A stretch of 25,423 bases of DNA. Source: RGVT01 sp037129475 (GTDB lineage Bacteria; Planctomycetota; Planctomycetia; Pirellulales; UBA1268). Location: positions 1 through 25,423 of the forward strand of contig JBAXUY010000038.1 of the NCBI GenBank assembly GCA_037129475.1, written 5' to 3'. The position numbers and the translations under genes are program-made. Below are positions 6,149-14,636 of this stretch, in pieces. A model generated the notes under the pieces. That model was not told the origin of the DNA and searched no databases. It saw only the letters and a list, made by a program, of their open reading frames with translations. Position 1 is the first letter of the stretch. Each line of letters begins with the position of its first letter.

Positions 6149-7210
6149 ATGCATCCGTCCCGGTTCCACGCCATCGGCTTCCGGCTCGCGCCGCTCGGCG
6201 TGATGCTGACGGCGGCGCTCGCGGGCTGGCTCGCCGGACCAGGCTGGTCGGCGCGGCTCGCGCCGCTGCCGTGGCTCGTGTCGCTCGTCGTCGTCGGCCT
6301 GCCGCACGGCGCGGCCGATCTCGCGGTCACGCGACGCATCGGCCGGGGCTCGGCCACCCGCGTGTTTTCGATCTACATCGCCTGCATGGCGGCCGTGTTC
6401 CTGCTCTTCATGGCGGCGCCCGTGCCGCTCGTCGTGCTCTTCGCGGCACTCTCGGTCTGGCACTTCGGGATGGGGCATGCCGACGGTCAGGCCCCCCCTG
6501 TCGGCTCGGGGTTCCCCGCGCAGATGCGTGCGGCACTTGCCCGGGGAGCCCCCGTGCTCGGGGTGCCGCTGGCCGCGTGGCCTGCCGAGACGGCGGCCGT
6601 CGTCATCCGACTCGTCGCTCTCGTGGGCTCGCCAGGCCAGGCCGAGCGGGCACAGACCGCCTTCACGCCCGAGGCGATCCGCATCGTCGGCGTCGGGCTC
6701 GTCGCGCTCGGCGTGGTCATGCTCGCAGCCGAGGCGTGGGCCACGCGCCGGGTGCCCGGTGCACGCCGCAGGTCGCTCGACACGGCCGTCGATGTCGGCA
6801 TGATCGGGCTGCTCGGCGCGGCCACCGATCCCCTCTTCGCGGTCGGCCTTTCCTTCCTCGTCTGGCACGCGTGGCGACATCTCTGGCTGCTCGCCCCGCT
6901 CGTCACGACGGTCGAGCCGCACGACGGCCCGACGCTCTGGCAGGCGCTCGTGCGGCTCCACGCCGCGGCCCTGCCGTTGCTCGTGCCCACCTGGGGCGTG
7001 ATCCTCGTCGCCTGGTGGTGGCTCGCACCCGCGCACTCGGCCCGCGACCTCGCGATCCTGTCGCTCGCGGTCTACCTCGTGGTCACGCCCTCGCACGATC
7101 TGCTGATCGACCTGCTACGGTCGCAGAGGCATACTGATCAGGAGCGTCCGCCCGAACCCTCAGCCGTTCCCCCCTCATGCGCCGCGCGACTCGCCTCCTC
7201 GTCATCCTGA
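6149..7210 (+). CDS. blh: Brp/Blh-type beta-carotene 15,15'-dioxygenase
   Basis: A 353-residue polytopic membrane enzyme that cleaves beta-carotene centrally into two retinals, the rhodopsin chromophore. The family signature is complete: GLPHGAADL (H53), SVWHFGMGHAD (H105 and H110), FLVWHAWRH (H240 and H244) and VTPSHDLLIDLL (H316). Histidines in these motifs hold the catalytic iron. ATG 6149 follows GAGG at 6139-6142; a TTG three bases earlier is also possible. The gene follows rhodopsin by 195 bases and its last 34 bases overlap the next gene. The arginine/proline/serine-rich tail after residue 325 is probably unstructured. No carotenoid synthesis genes lie in the window, so beta-carotene must be made elsewhere. 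Confidence 0.93.
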   Translation: MHPSRFHAIGFRLAPLGVMLTAALAGWLAGPGWSARLAPLPWLVSLVVVGLPHGAADLAVTRRIGRGSATRVFSIYIACMAAVFLLFMAAPVPLVVLFAALSVWHFGMGHADGQAPPVGSGFPAQMRAALARGAPVLGVPLAAWPAETAAVVIRLVALVGSPGQAERAQTAFTPEAIRIVGVGLVALGVVMLAAEAWATRRVPGARRRSLDTAVDVGMIGLLGAATDPLFAVGLSFLVWHAWRHLWLLAPLVTTVEPHDGPTLWQALVRLHAAALPLLVPTWGVILVAWWWLAPAHSARDLAILSLAVYLVVTPSHDLLIDLLRSQRHTDQERPPEPSAVPPSCAARLASSSS

Positions 7211-7818
7211 CGCTCGCCGCCATCGCCGTCCCGGTCATCCCGTTCCTGCTGTTCGGCACGCGGCTCGACCAGCTCGTTGCCGACTGGCTCGAGCCGCGGC
7301 CCTCCCCGGCCGTGCTCGCATTCCTCGAGGTGGGCGTGCTGGCCGCCGATCTCGTGCTTCCCGTCCCCTCGAGCATGGTGGCGACGCTCGGCGGGGCGGA
7401 GCTCGGCATCGGCCTGGGCACGGCGTGCGCGTTCCTCGGCATGACGGCAGGCAGCCTCGCCGGCTGGTGGCTCGGCAAGACGGCCGGCGCCCGGGCGCTC
7501 GCGCGGCTCGAACCCGCCGACCGCCTGGACCTCGAACGCCGCCAGCAGCGGCTCGGGCCGTTGCTCGTGGTGCTCACGCGGCCGCTGCCGATCGTGGCCG
7601 AGGCCGCAGCGCTCGTGGCGGGTGGCTCGGGCATGCGGCTGGCGGATTTTCTGCCGGCGGCCGCGAGCGGCAATCTCGTGATCGCCCTGCTCTGGTCGGC
7701 GGCCGGCGGCCTCGGCCGAGCGGCCGATTCGCTGCCGCTCGCGCTCGTCTGGTCGCTCGTGATCCCGGTGGCGCTCGCCTGGCTGGCGGTGCGCCGGCGC
7801 ACCCTCACCGCCGACTGA
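7177..7818 (+). CDS. VTT/SNARE-associated-domain (DedA superfamily) membrane protein
   Basis: A 213-residue membrane protein with an N-terminal helix (about residues 7-27) and a VTT domain. VTT hallmarks are the re-entrant proline segment LVLPVPSSMVATLGGA, the glycine-spaced helix (GMTAGSLAGWWLGK), then TRPLPIVAEAAALVAGGSGM and a final helix near residues 185-205. VTT proteins are thought to help move lipids or lipid carriers across the membrane. It overlaps the dioxygenase gene by 34 bases, so the two are very likely one transcript, and is followed 27 bases later by a DedA gene. The substrate is unknown. Confidence 0.8.
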   Translation: MRRATRLLVILTLAAIAVPVIPFLLFGTRLDQLVADWLEPRPSPAVLAFLEVGVLAADLVLPVPSSMVATLGGAELGIGLGTACAFLGMTAGSLAGWWLGKTAGARALARLEPADRLDLERRQQRLGPLLVVLTRPLPIVAEAAALVAGGSGMRLADFLPAAASGNLVIALLWSAAGGLGRAADSLPLALVWSLVIPVALAWLAVRRRTLTAD

Positions 7819-7845
7819 CCGCAAATCGGCTATGCTCTCGCCGCC

Positions 7846-8484
7846 ATGGACGCGCTCAAGTACGTGCTCGACGTCTTCCTCCACCTCGACGAGCACCTCC
7901 ACGCCGTGATCGAGGCCTGGGGACCGTGGACCTACGTGCTCCTGTTCGTGATCATCCTCTGCGAAACCGGCCTCGTGGTCACGCCGTTCCTTCCCGGCGA
8001 CTCCCTCCTGTTCGCGGCCGGCGCGATGGCGGCGCTCTTCCCCCAGCATCTCGGCATCCTCACGCTCCTCGGCCTGCTGTTCGTGGCCGCCGTGTTGGGC
8101 GACACGCTCAACTACTGGATCGGCCGCTGGGTGGGCCCGCGCGCCTTCCAGATCAACACGTGGTTTCTCAAGCACGAGAACCTCGTCAAGACGCAGACCT
8201 TCTACGAGAAGCACGGCGGTAAGACGATCGTGCTCGCCCGCTTCGTGCCGATCATCCGCACCTTCGCCCCGTTCGTGGCGGGCGTGGGCCGCATGGACTA
8301 CGGGCAATTCCTCTGGTTCAACGTGCTCGGCGGCTTCCTTTGGGTCGTGCTCTGCACGCTGGCGGGCTACTTCTTCGGCAACGTGCCGGTCGTCAAGGAA
8401 AACTTCGAGCTCGTGGTGGTGGGCATCGTGCTGATGTCCATCCTCCCGGTCGCGTACGAACTCTGGGCCACACGTCGCAGGTGA
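7846..8484 (+). CDS. DedA family membrane protein
   Basis: A 212-residue classical DedA protein. Conserved ETGLVVTPFLPGDSLLFAAGAMA carries the family glutamate and aspartate. It is followed by VLGDTLNYWIGRWVG, YEKHGGKTIVLARFVPIIRTFAPFVAGVGRM (with the essential arginines) and a C-terminal helix. DedA proteins act in the inner membrane in undecaprenyl-phosphate or phospholipid recycling and need the proton-motive force in studied bacteria. Its place 27 bases after the VTT protein suggests the last gene of the rhodopsin-blh-VTT-dedA run. A functional link to light-driven proton pumping is an attractive inference only. Confidence 0.92.
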   Translation: MDALKYVLDVFLHLDEHLHAVIEAWGPWTYVLLFVIILCETGLVVTPFLPGDSLLFAAGAMAALFPQHLGILTLLGLLFVAAVLGDTLNYWIGRWVGPRAFQINTWFLKHENLVKTQTFYEKHGGKTIVLARFVPIIRTFAPFVAGVGRMDYGQFLWFNVLGGFLWVVLCTLAGYFFGNVPVVKENFELVVVGIVLMSILPVAYELWATRRR

Positions 8485-8733
8485 CACGCAGGACGGGCTT
8501 CGGGCTGTCATGCCCTTCATATGGTGCGCCGGCTCGGGGTTACCCCGTACCGTCTCGCCGGACCGTAGCGCGGGTGGCAAGAACGCGTATTCGGAGCCGG
8601 CGGTAGGCATGCTCGCAGTCGGTCGTGTTGAGAGTACAGGACTCGTGGGTTTTGCTCAGGCGCCCATAGTCCTCAACGACTCCCTCCTGCTGCGCGTGCC
8701 CACCGACCGACTCCGCCGAACGTTCCGGGCGCT

Positions 8734-8830
8734 GTAGCGACGGGCCTCCAGACGATGTAGCGACAGGCCTCCAGACGATGTAGCGACAGGCCTCCAGGCC
8801 TGTCGGATGGACAGAGCCGGAGCTCTGTCC
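8734..8830 (+). repeat. palindromic stop-repeat cluster: two half copies, one full copy, one hairpin
   Basis: Units begin at 8734, 8757 and 8780, exactly 23 bases apart. The first two stop after the left arm and loop (GGCCTCCAGACGA); the third (8780-8805) is a complete GTAGCGAC plus hairpin. A separate hairpin, GGACAGAGC/GCTCTGTCC with loop CGGA, lies at 8809-8830. The half copies look like slippage or truncated duplications. Confidence 0.85.
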
Positions 8831-8840
8831 CCACGGGGGA

Positions 8841-8983
8841 GGCGAGGGGCTGCCCATGCTCCGTGAGCCGGCGTATGCAGACGAGCGAAGCCATGGATGG
8901 CGCAACGAAGTCGGAGTCGAGTGAGCGGAGGCCTGGAGGGCCGCAGCGAACATCCGGCGATGGAGCGTGGGCAGCCCCGAGCC
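8841..8983 (+). repeat. dispersed structured repeat A, copy 1
   Basis: About 143 bases, roughly 75 percent similar to 23910-24050. The ends form a 17-base-pair stem with one G-T: 8846-8862 pairs with 8962-8978. Shared internal blocks include AGCCATGGATGGCG and CAGCGAAC, TCCGGCGATG. Stem positions differ from copy 2 in compensating pairs. Confidence 0.7.
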
Positions 8984-8992
8984 GGCGCCCTC

Positions 8993-9016
8993 GTGACAGA
9001 CTGAAGCCTGTCCTAC
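8993..9016 (-). repeat. degenerate palindromic stop-repeat at glnE 3' end
   Basis: On the minus strand this reads GTAGGACAGGC, TTCA, GTCTGTCAC: a diverged copy of the stop-repeat that still folds. Its TAG at 9015-9013 is the glnE stop codon. Confidence 0.6.
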
Positions 9017-12000
9017 AGTGACGACACCGTGCGGTCGAAGATTCGATCGAAGGTCGTGCGGATGCGGGCGGTGAGCGCCTGCACGTCGGCCGCGAGGGCT
9101 TCGGGGCCCGCCGCGCCGAGGAGATGGGCGAGCGTCCGCTGCTCGGCCGGATCGTCGGGGAAGTCGTGGCGGGCCCGGGCGTCGAGGAGCCGCAGCCGGC
9201 CCTCGATCGTGCGCAGCGTCCGATACGCGGTGGTGAGAAACGCGTGGTCCTCGGCGTCGAGATGCCCCGCGGCATGGAGCGCGTCGAGCGCCGCGAGCGT
9301 CTCCGCGACGCGCAGGGCCGGATTCGCACCGCCGTGCACGAGCTGGAGCATTTGTGCCGTGAACTCGATGTCGACCACGCCGCCGGGGCCGCGCTTCAGG
9401 TTCGTCGGGGCCGCGCCCTCCTCCATGCGGAGGCGCATCGCCCGGATCTCCTCCACCTCGGCGGCGGTCCAGTGCCGCTCATAGGCGGCGCGGTGCACGA
9501 TCTGCATGGCCGCTGCGGCGGCGGGGCGGCTGCCCACCAGGACCCGCGCCTTCACGAGCGCCTGTCGCTCCCATACGGCCGCCGGACCGTCTGCCGCGAA
9601 GTAGCGGTCGAGCGCGGCGAGCGACAGGGCCGCGGGGCCGCTCTTGCCGCTCGGCCGCAGCCGTGAGTCGAGTTCATACAGCCTTCCCTGGGGCGTGGAG
9701 GCGTTGAACACCTTCATCGTGCGCTGGGCCAGTTCGCTGAAGAAATGGGCGTTGGTCGTGCTTTCGAGCGACCGCCGGCCACGCCGCGTGGGGAACGTCA
9801 TCCCCTCGTGGTCGTACACGAACACCACGTCCACGTCGCTCGCGTAGTTCATCTCGCGGCCGCCGCATTTTCCCATCGCGAGCACCACCGGCCCGGCCCG
9901 CATGCCCACCGTGTCCCCCTCGCCGGCCATCGGCTCGCCGAGTCGGTCGACGAGCCGATTCTCCTCGTGGGCCACGACCTTGCGCACGAGCACCTCGGCG
10001 ATCGACGTGAGCGCCGCGGTCACCGCCGTGGCGTCGAGCTTGCCGAGGATGTCGCGGACGCCGATCAGGAGTTGCTGCGACACCTTGAACGCGTGGAGCA
10101 TCGGCGCGATGTCCGCGGCCCCGCGGCAGAGTTCGTCGAGACCGCGGGTGAGCGTCGCCTCGTCGGGCAGTCGCTCCACCAGCAGGCTGTCGAGCAGTTC
10201 GTCGAGCATCCCGGGGTTGCCCACGAGCAGCGACGCGAGGAACGGGCTCGACGAGCAGAGCCGCACGGTGAGATCGAGCGACGCCGGATTGAAGCTGAAC
10301 AGTTCCCAGAGCACGCCCTTGCCGCCGAGCGAGTCGCTCACGCTGCACAGGTTCGCGAGCGTGGCGTCGGGGTCGGGCGTGCGGCCGATCGCCGCCAGCA
10401 GCCGCGGGGCGATGGCGGCGAGAAAGTGTCGGCAGCGGCGCGTGGAAAGAAATCGCGCCTTCTCCTCGCCAAGCGACACGAGCGCCCGGTGGGCGGCGGG
10501 CACGTTGCGGAAGCCGTGCCGTGCGAGCACCTCGTGGACGAACGACGGCGGCGGCTCTGGATCGAGCACGAGATCGACCTCCGGCTCCGGGATGGCGTCG
10601 TCTGGGAAGGCATCGTGGAGCAGATGGTCGAGAATGCGGCGGTTCAGATCGGTGGCCGAGTCGAGGTCGTGCCGGAGCCGCTCGGCCGCCTCGGCGCCGG
10701 TGCCGTAGCCGCACCGTGCCGCCAACCGCGCGAACTCGACGGGATCGGCCGGCACGTCGTGCGTCTGCCGGTCGGAGAGAATCTGGAGCCGGTGCTCCAC
10801 GGTGCGGAGAAGTGTGTAGCTGCGTTCCAGGATCTCGCGCTCCTGGTCGGTGAGGGCGTCCGCGGCAGCGAGCCGACGGATCGCCTCGAGCGTGTTGCCG
10901 GTGCGAACCTGCGGCAGGTCGCCGCCGCTCAAGAGCTGGAGGAACTGGATCGTGAACTCGATGTCACGGATGCCGCCACGGCCGGTCTTGAGGTTGCGTT
11001 CGTCGGCCCCCTCGCGCTCGGCACGGTGCTCGATCCGGCGTTTGAGCGCCTTGATGCCGCTGATGTCGGCGCGCGTGAGCCAGCGGCGGTAGATCCAGGG
11101 CTCCAGTTCGGCGAGCAGCCGCTCCCCGAGCGCCTCGTCCCCGCCGACGACCCGGGCCTTCACCCACGCCTGTCGCTCCCACGTGCGGCCGAACTGATCG
11201 TAGTGATCGAGCGTCGCCGCGAGCCCCATCACCGCCGGCCCGACGCCGCCGTGCGGCCGAAGCCGGAGGTCGACGCGGTAGGCGATCCCGAGGTCGGTGG
11301 CCTCTCCGATGAGCCGCACCGCCTCCTGCACGGCCCGTTCGAAAAACTCCTGGTTGGTGCAGGGCTTCGGCCCCTCGGCCCGGCCCTCGAGCGAGTAGAC
11401 GAACACGAGGTCGATGTCGCTCGAGTAATTGAGCTCGACACCGCCGAGCTTTCCGAGGGCGACGGCCGCGAGCGTGGCCCGGTCACCACCCGGCCCGCGC
11501 GGCGTGCCACGCCGGGCCTCGAGCCGGGCGACGGATGAACGCACCGCCGCGTCGACGATGGCGTCGGCCACGTGCGAGATCTGCGCGACGACCGTCTCCA
11601 GCCGCTGGCCGCCGATGATGTCGCCGTAGGCGATCCGCAACGTCTCGCGCCGCTTGAACCGCCGCAGCGCCCGCATCACGTCGTCGGGGTCCGACACGGC
11701 TTCGACGTCGGCCCGCAGCGCGGCAGCCACTGCCTCGCGCTTTTCCGGCCGGCCCTGGCCGAGCCGAACCTGCTCCCACGACTCGGTGTCGGCGATCACG
11801 ATCTCCGCCAGATAGGGGCTGGCCGCGAAGATTTTCACGAGCGTGGCGAGCGCCTGCGGGTCGCGGTCGCACAGGGCGGCGGTGGAGAGTGGGCTGCGGA
11901 CGGCCGCGAAGAACCGCTCCACCGACGCGATCACACGGTCGGCGTCGGCCACGGTCGGCAGCCACGTCGCCAGCTGGTCGGCGATCGCTCCGAGCAGGTC

Positions 12001-12138
12001 GAACGGCACACCGAGCGCGGCGAGGGCGGCGAACGTGCGCCGGGCACCCTCGGGATCGGCGAGGCCGGCGGCGCGGCCCCAGTCGGCCGCAGCCTCCGCA
12101 TCCTCGAGCAGCCGCACCATCGCGTCGGCGGCTGGCAC
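9013..12138 (-). CDS. glnE: glutamine synthetase adenylyltransferase/deadenylylase GlnE
   Basis: A 1041-residue bifunctional enzyme that adds AMP to, or removes it from, glutamine synthetase in response to PII signals. It contains the expected two nucleotidyltransferase domains. The N-terminal one has LGKLGGVELNYSSDIDLVFVY (metal residues D241 and D243); the C-terminal one has MGKCGGREMNYASDVDVVFVY at about residues 752-775. The start is a GTG one base after the miaB stop, with GGGGGTG upstream; a later ATG at 12120 is possible but lacks a ribosome site. It is the last gene of def-fmt-miaB-glnE. Its TAG stop lies in a degenerate palindromic repeat. No frame damage is seen. Confidence 0.95.
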   Translation of the reverse strand: MPAADAMVRLLEDAEAAADWGRAAGLADPEGARRTFAALAALGVPFDLLGAIADQLATWLPTVADADRVIASVERFFAAVRSPLSTAALCDRDPQALATLVKIFAASPYLAEIVIADTESWEQVRLGQGRPEKREAVAAALRADVEAVSDPDDVMRALRRFKRRETLRIAYGDIIGGQRLETVVAQISHVADAIVDAAVRSSVARLEARRGTPRGPGGDRATLAAVALGKLGGVELNYSSDIDLVFVYSLEGRAEGPKPCTNQEFFERAVQEAVRLIGEATDLGIAYRVDLRLRPHGGVGPAVMGLAATLDHYDQFGRTWERQAWVKARVVGGDEALGERLLAELEPWIYRRWLTRADISGIKALKRRIEHRAEREGADERNLKTGRGGIRDIEFTIQFLQLLSGGDLPQVRTGNTLEAIRRLAAADALTDQEREILERSYTLLRTVEHRLQILSDRQTHDVPADPVEFARLAARCGYGTGAEAAERLRHDLDSATDLNRRILDHLLHDAFPDDAIPEPEVDLVLDPEPPPSFVHEVLARHGFRNVPAAHRALVSLGEEKARFLSTRRCRHFLAAIAPRLLAAIGRTPDPDATLANLCSVSDSLGGKGVLWELFSFNPASLDLTVRLCSSSPFLASLLVGNPGMLDELLDSLLVERLPDEATLTRGLDELCRGAADIAPMLHAFKVSQQLLIGVRDILGKLDATAVTAALTSIAEVLVRKVVAHEENRLVDRLGEPMAGEGDTVGMRAGPVVLAMGKCGGREMNYASDVDVVFVYDHEGMTFPTRRGRRSLESTTNAHFFSELAQRTMKVFNASTPQGRLYELDSRLRPSGKSGPAALSLAALDRYFAADGPAAVWERQALVKARVLVGSRPAAAAAMQIVHRAAYERHWTAAEVEEIRAMRLRMEEGAAPTNLKRGPGGVVDIEFTAQMLQLVHGGANPALRVAETLAALDALHAAGHLDAEDHAFLTTAYRTLRTIEGRLRLLDARARHDFPDDPAEQRTLAHLLGAAGPEALAADVQALTARIRTTFDRIFDRTVSSL

Positions 12139-12139
12139 G

Positions 12140-13618
12140 TCACACCCCCGCAGGCGCGGAAGGCTTGACCGGCGGCGCGATCTGGTGCACTGCCACGTCG
12201 TCGAGGGGAACCGCGTCGGCAAGACCGTCCGACACGATGCCCGCGAGCGACCAGGCACCCGCGGAGGTGATGTCGACGTCGACGAGCCGGCCCACGAGCC
12301 GCAGGGGCGCGTCGAAGACCACGATCCGGTCGCACATCGTGCGGCCGGTGAGTTGGGCCACGCCGTCGGGGCCGGGCTGCACGTCGCGCTTCTCGTCCCG
12401 TGTCGAGAGCCCCTCCACCAGCACCTGCTGCCGCGTGCCCACGAACGCCCGGTTGCCCACGAGGCTCACCTCCGCCTGGGCCTCGAGCAGCGCCTGGTTG
12501 CGGGCCTTCTTCACGTCGTCCGGCACGTCGTCGGGCAGCCGGTCGAAGGCCTTCGTCCCCGGCCGCGGGCTGTACTTGAAGATGAAGCTGTTCTTGAAGC
12601 CGGCCGATCGCACGAGGTCGAGCGTGGTCTGAAACTCGGCATCGCTCTCGCCGCAGAAGCCGACGATGAAATCGCTCGTCACCGCCGCATGCGGCAGTTC
12701 CTCGCGCACGCGGCCGAGCATCTCCAGGTATTCGCCGATCGTGTAACCGCGCTTCATGCGGCCGAGCACGGCGTCGCTGCCGTGCTGGGCCGGCACGTGG
12801 AGGTAGTGGCACACCTTCGGCAGGTCGCGGACGGCCGCGATCAGGTCGGGCGTCATGTCGCGCGGGTAGTTCGTCACGAACTTGATCCGGTCGAGGCCCT
12901 CGACGCCGTCGAGCCGGGCGAGCAGGTCGGAGAGCCGGTGGGTGCGTCCGCCGTCGCTCCAGCGGTAGCTGTTGACGGTCTGGCCGATGAGCGTGATCTC
13001 ACGGCAGCCCTCGGCCACGAGCTTCCTGGCCTCGGCGAGAATCGTGTCGGGAGCGCGGGCCTGCTCGGGGCCCCGCACGTGCGGCACCACGCAGAAGGCA
13101 CAAAACTTGTCGCAGCCGGTCTGCGTGCGCACGAACGCCTGGAACGGTGTGGGCCGCATCCCCGGATCGCGGTCGGGGTCGTAGCTCTCGAAGCTGCGGG
13201 CGATCTCGTCGCGGCTCTTCCCCTTGCGATCGAAGCTCACCTCCAGCTGTGGCCCGGCGCCGGCCCGGATCGCGGCCACGAGCCGGGGCACCTGGTGCAG
13301 CTGTCCTGGGCCGACGACGAGGTCGACCCACGGGGCCCGCGTCCGCACGAGCGCCTGATCCTTCTGAGCCATGCAGCCGAGCACGCCCACGATCAGGTCG
13401 GGCCGCTTTTCCTTCTGCTGCCGCACGCGGCCGAGCGCGGAATAGATCTTGTCTTCGGCGTGCTGCCGCACCGAGCAGGTGTTGTAGAAGACGGCGTCGG
13501 CCTCGGCCTGCGTGCCGGCCAGCGCCCAGCCCTCGCGGCGCAGGGCGGCCACCACGAGCTCGCTGTCGAGCACGTTCATCTGGCAGCCGACCGTTTCGAT
13601 CCAGAGCCGCTTCATCAT
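12140..13618 (-). CDS. miaB: tRNA-2-methylthio-N6-dimethylallyladenosine synthase MiaB
   Basis: A 492-residue radical-SAM methylthiotransferase that adds a methylthio group to i6A37 of tRNAs reading UNN codons. The N-terminal auxiliary-cluster domain shows ETVGCQMN, YNTCSVR and GVLGCMA, the three cysteine sites of the second [4Fe-4S] cluster. The radical-SAM CxxxCxxC is GCDKFCAFC with VVPHVRG after it. The C-terminus, near LVEGLS and TGRTMCDRIVVF, is the TRAM tRNA-binding domain. The ATG overlaps the fmt stop (ATGA), and the glnE start follows its own stop by one base, so it sits in a tight operon. Length and motifs are complete. Confidence 0.95.
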   Translation of the reverse strand: MMKRLWIETVGCQMNVLDSELVVAALRREGWALAGTQAEADAVFYNTCSVRQHAEDKIYSALGRVRQQKEKRPDLIVGVLGCMAQKDQALVRTRAPWVDLVVGPGQLHQVPRLVAAIRAGAGPQLEVSFDRKGKSRDEIARSFESYDPDRDPGMRPTPFQAFVRTQTGCDKFCAFCVVPHVRGPEQARAPDTILAEARKLVAEGCREITLIGQTVNSYRWSDGGRTHRLSDLLARLDGVEGLDRIKFVTNYPRDMTPDLIAAVRDLPKVCHYLHVPAQHGSDAVLGRMKRGYTIGEYLEMLGRVREELPHAAVTSDFIVGFCGESDAEFQTTLDLVRSAGFKNSFIFKYSPRPGTKAFDRLPDDVPDDVKKARNQALLEAQAEVSLVGNRAFVGTRQQVLVEGLSTRDEKRDVQPGPDGVAQLTGRTMCDRIVVFDAPLRLVGRLVDVDITSAGAWSLAGIVSDGLADAVPLDDVAVHQIAPPVKPSAPAGV

Positions 13619-14631
13619 GGCGCCGATTGTATCGCGAAGTGCATTCCCGGCAGGACGGGAGAGCCGCGGAGGAATTCGGCCACGGACATGCCACGACGGC
13701 CCTCCGGCACCACGCGGCGGATGACGAGCGCCGTGCCGCCGCCACAGGCCACGACGATCCCCTCGTCGCCGGCCGCGAGGATCGTGCCAGGGGTCGCATG
13801 CGCGGCCGCGCCGGCGTGGTCCGTGTCCACCGCGACGTCCTCGAGCACGAGCCGCAGCGGCTCACTGGCCGGGCGGGCCAGAAACGCCGTCGTCCGCGGC
13901 CACGGTTCGAGGGCCCGTCGCATGCGCTCGATCTGCACGGCCGGCCTCGTCCAGGCGACGAGGCCATCGGCCTTCGAGAGCCGTGGCGCCCGCGTGGCCT
14001 TCGCCACGTCCTGCGGCACGCCGATCTCGAGCGGCTCGCCCGGCTTCCAGAAGGCCCGCGCGGCGTCGAGCCGCTCGATCGCCTCGAGCGTCGCCCCCGC
14101 CCCGAGGTCGGCGAGGTGCGCTTCGAGGGCCGGCGCCGTGTCGCCCGGATAGATCGGCGCGGCCCGGGCCACGATCACGGCCCCCGCGTCGAGCGCGGAC
14201 GTCATGTGGATCACGCTCACACCCGTGATCGGGTCGCCCTCGAGAAGGGCCCACTGAATCGGCGCGGCGCCGCGGTGCCTGGGCAACAGCGAGCCGTGCA
14301 GGTTGATGCCCCCGAGCGGCGCCAGCGCGAGCACGCGGGGCGACAGGATCTGGCCGTAGTCGCAGACGACGAACACGTCGGGGGCGAGCCGGGCGAGGGC
14401 GTCGATCGCGTCGTCGTCGTTGATCCGCTCGGGCGCGAGAATCGGCACACCCGCCGCCTGCGCCGCCTCGCGCATCGGGTTGGGCGGCGGTCGCCGGCCG
14501 GGCGCCACCCGGTCGGGACGAGTGACGACGGCCTCGATCCGGTGGTGCGACTGCCGCAGCGCGTGGAACATCGGCACGGCGAATGGCCCCGTGCCCATGA
14601 CCACGAGCCGCAGCGGCTGGAGCGACGTCAT
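13615..14631 (-). CDS. fmt: methionyl-tRNA formyltransferase Fmt
   Basis: A 338-residue enzyme that formylates initiator Met-tRNA from 10-formyltetrahydrofolate. The N-terminal Rossmann core starts LRLVVMGTGPFAVP. The catalytic set is N110 and H112 in GINLHGSLLPRHRGAAPIQWAL, and D148 in TSALDAG. A C-terminal OB-type tRNA-binding domain follows. I place the start at ATG 14631, five bases after the def stop; a GTG at 14652, overlapping def, would add seven residues. Fmt lies next to def, its functional partner: Def removes the formyl group after translation. The stop overlaps the miaB start. Confidence 0.95.
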   Translation of the reverse strand: MTSLQPLRLVVMGTGPFAVPMFHALRQSHHRIEAVVTRPDRVAPGRRPPPNPMREAAQAAGVPILAPERINDDDAIDALARLAPDVFVVCDYGQILSPRVLALAPLGGINLHGSLLPRHRGAAPIQWALLEGDPITGVSVIHMTSALDAGAVIVARAAPIYPGDTAPALEAHLADLGAGATLEAIERLDAARAFWKPGEPLEIGVPQDVAKATRAPRLSKADGLVAWTRPAVQIERMRRALEPWPRTTAFLARPASEPLRLVLEDVAVDTDHAGAAAHATPGTILAAGDEGIVVACGGGTALVIRRVVPEGRRGMSVAEFLRGSPVLPGMHFAIQSAP

Positions 14632-14636
14632 GCCCG

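Larger units (their letters stand above)
8485..9012. other. 528-base gene-free region rich in repeats
   Basis: No frame here resembles a known protein. From the left it holds one end of a 14-base inverted repeat (8526-8539), an unrecognised stretch at about 8540-8733, three tandem short palindromic repeat units (8734-8805), a perfect hairpin (8809-8830), and repeat A (8841-8983). The other end of the inverted repeat (8975-8988) overlaps the end of repeat A, and a degenerate palindrome (8993-9016) runs into the glnE stop codon. An open frame at 8510-8737 ends in the TAG of the first palindrome but has no recognisable domain. Confidence 0.6.

Noticed and set aside
8510..8737. Possible 75-residue gene ending in a repeat TAG
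   Set aside because: The ending fits the stop-repeat pattern, but there is no ribosome site or recognisable domain; left as part of the gene-free region.
8673..9329. Minus-strand frame containing SVRCGPPGLRSL-type peptides
   Set aside because: This is translation of repeat A and the glnE shadow, not a gene; the same peptide type appears from repeat A copy 2.
9745..11538. Plus-strand open frame of 597 codons opposite glnE
   Set aside because: It is an antisense shadow of the conserved GlnE nucleotidyltransferase domains.
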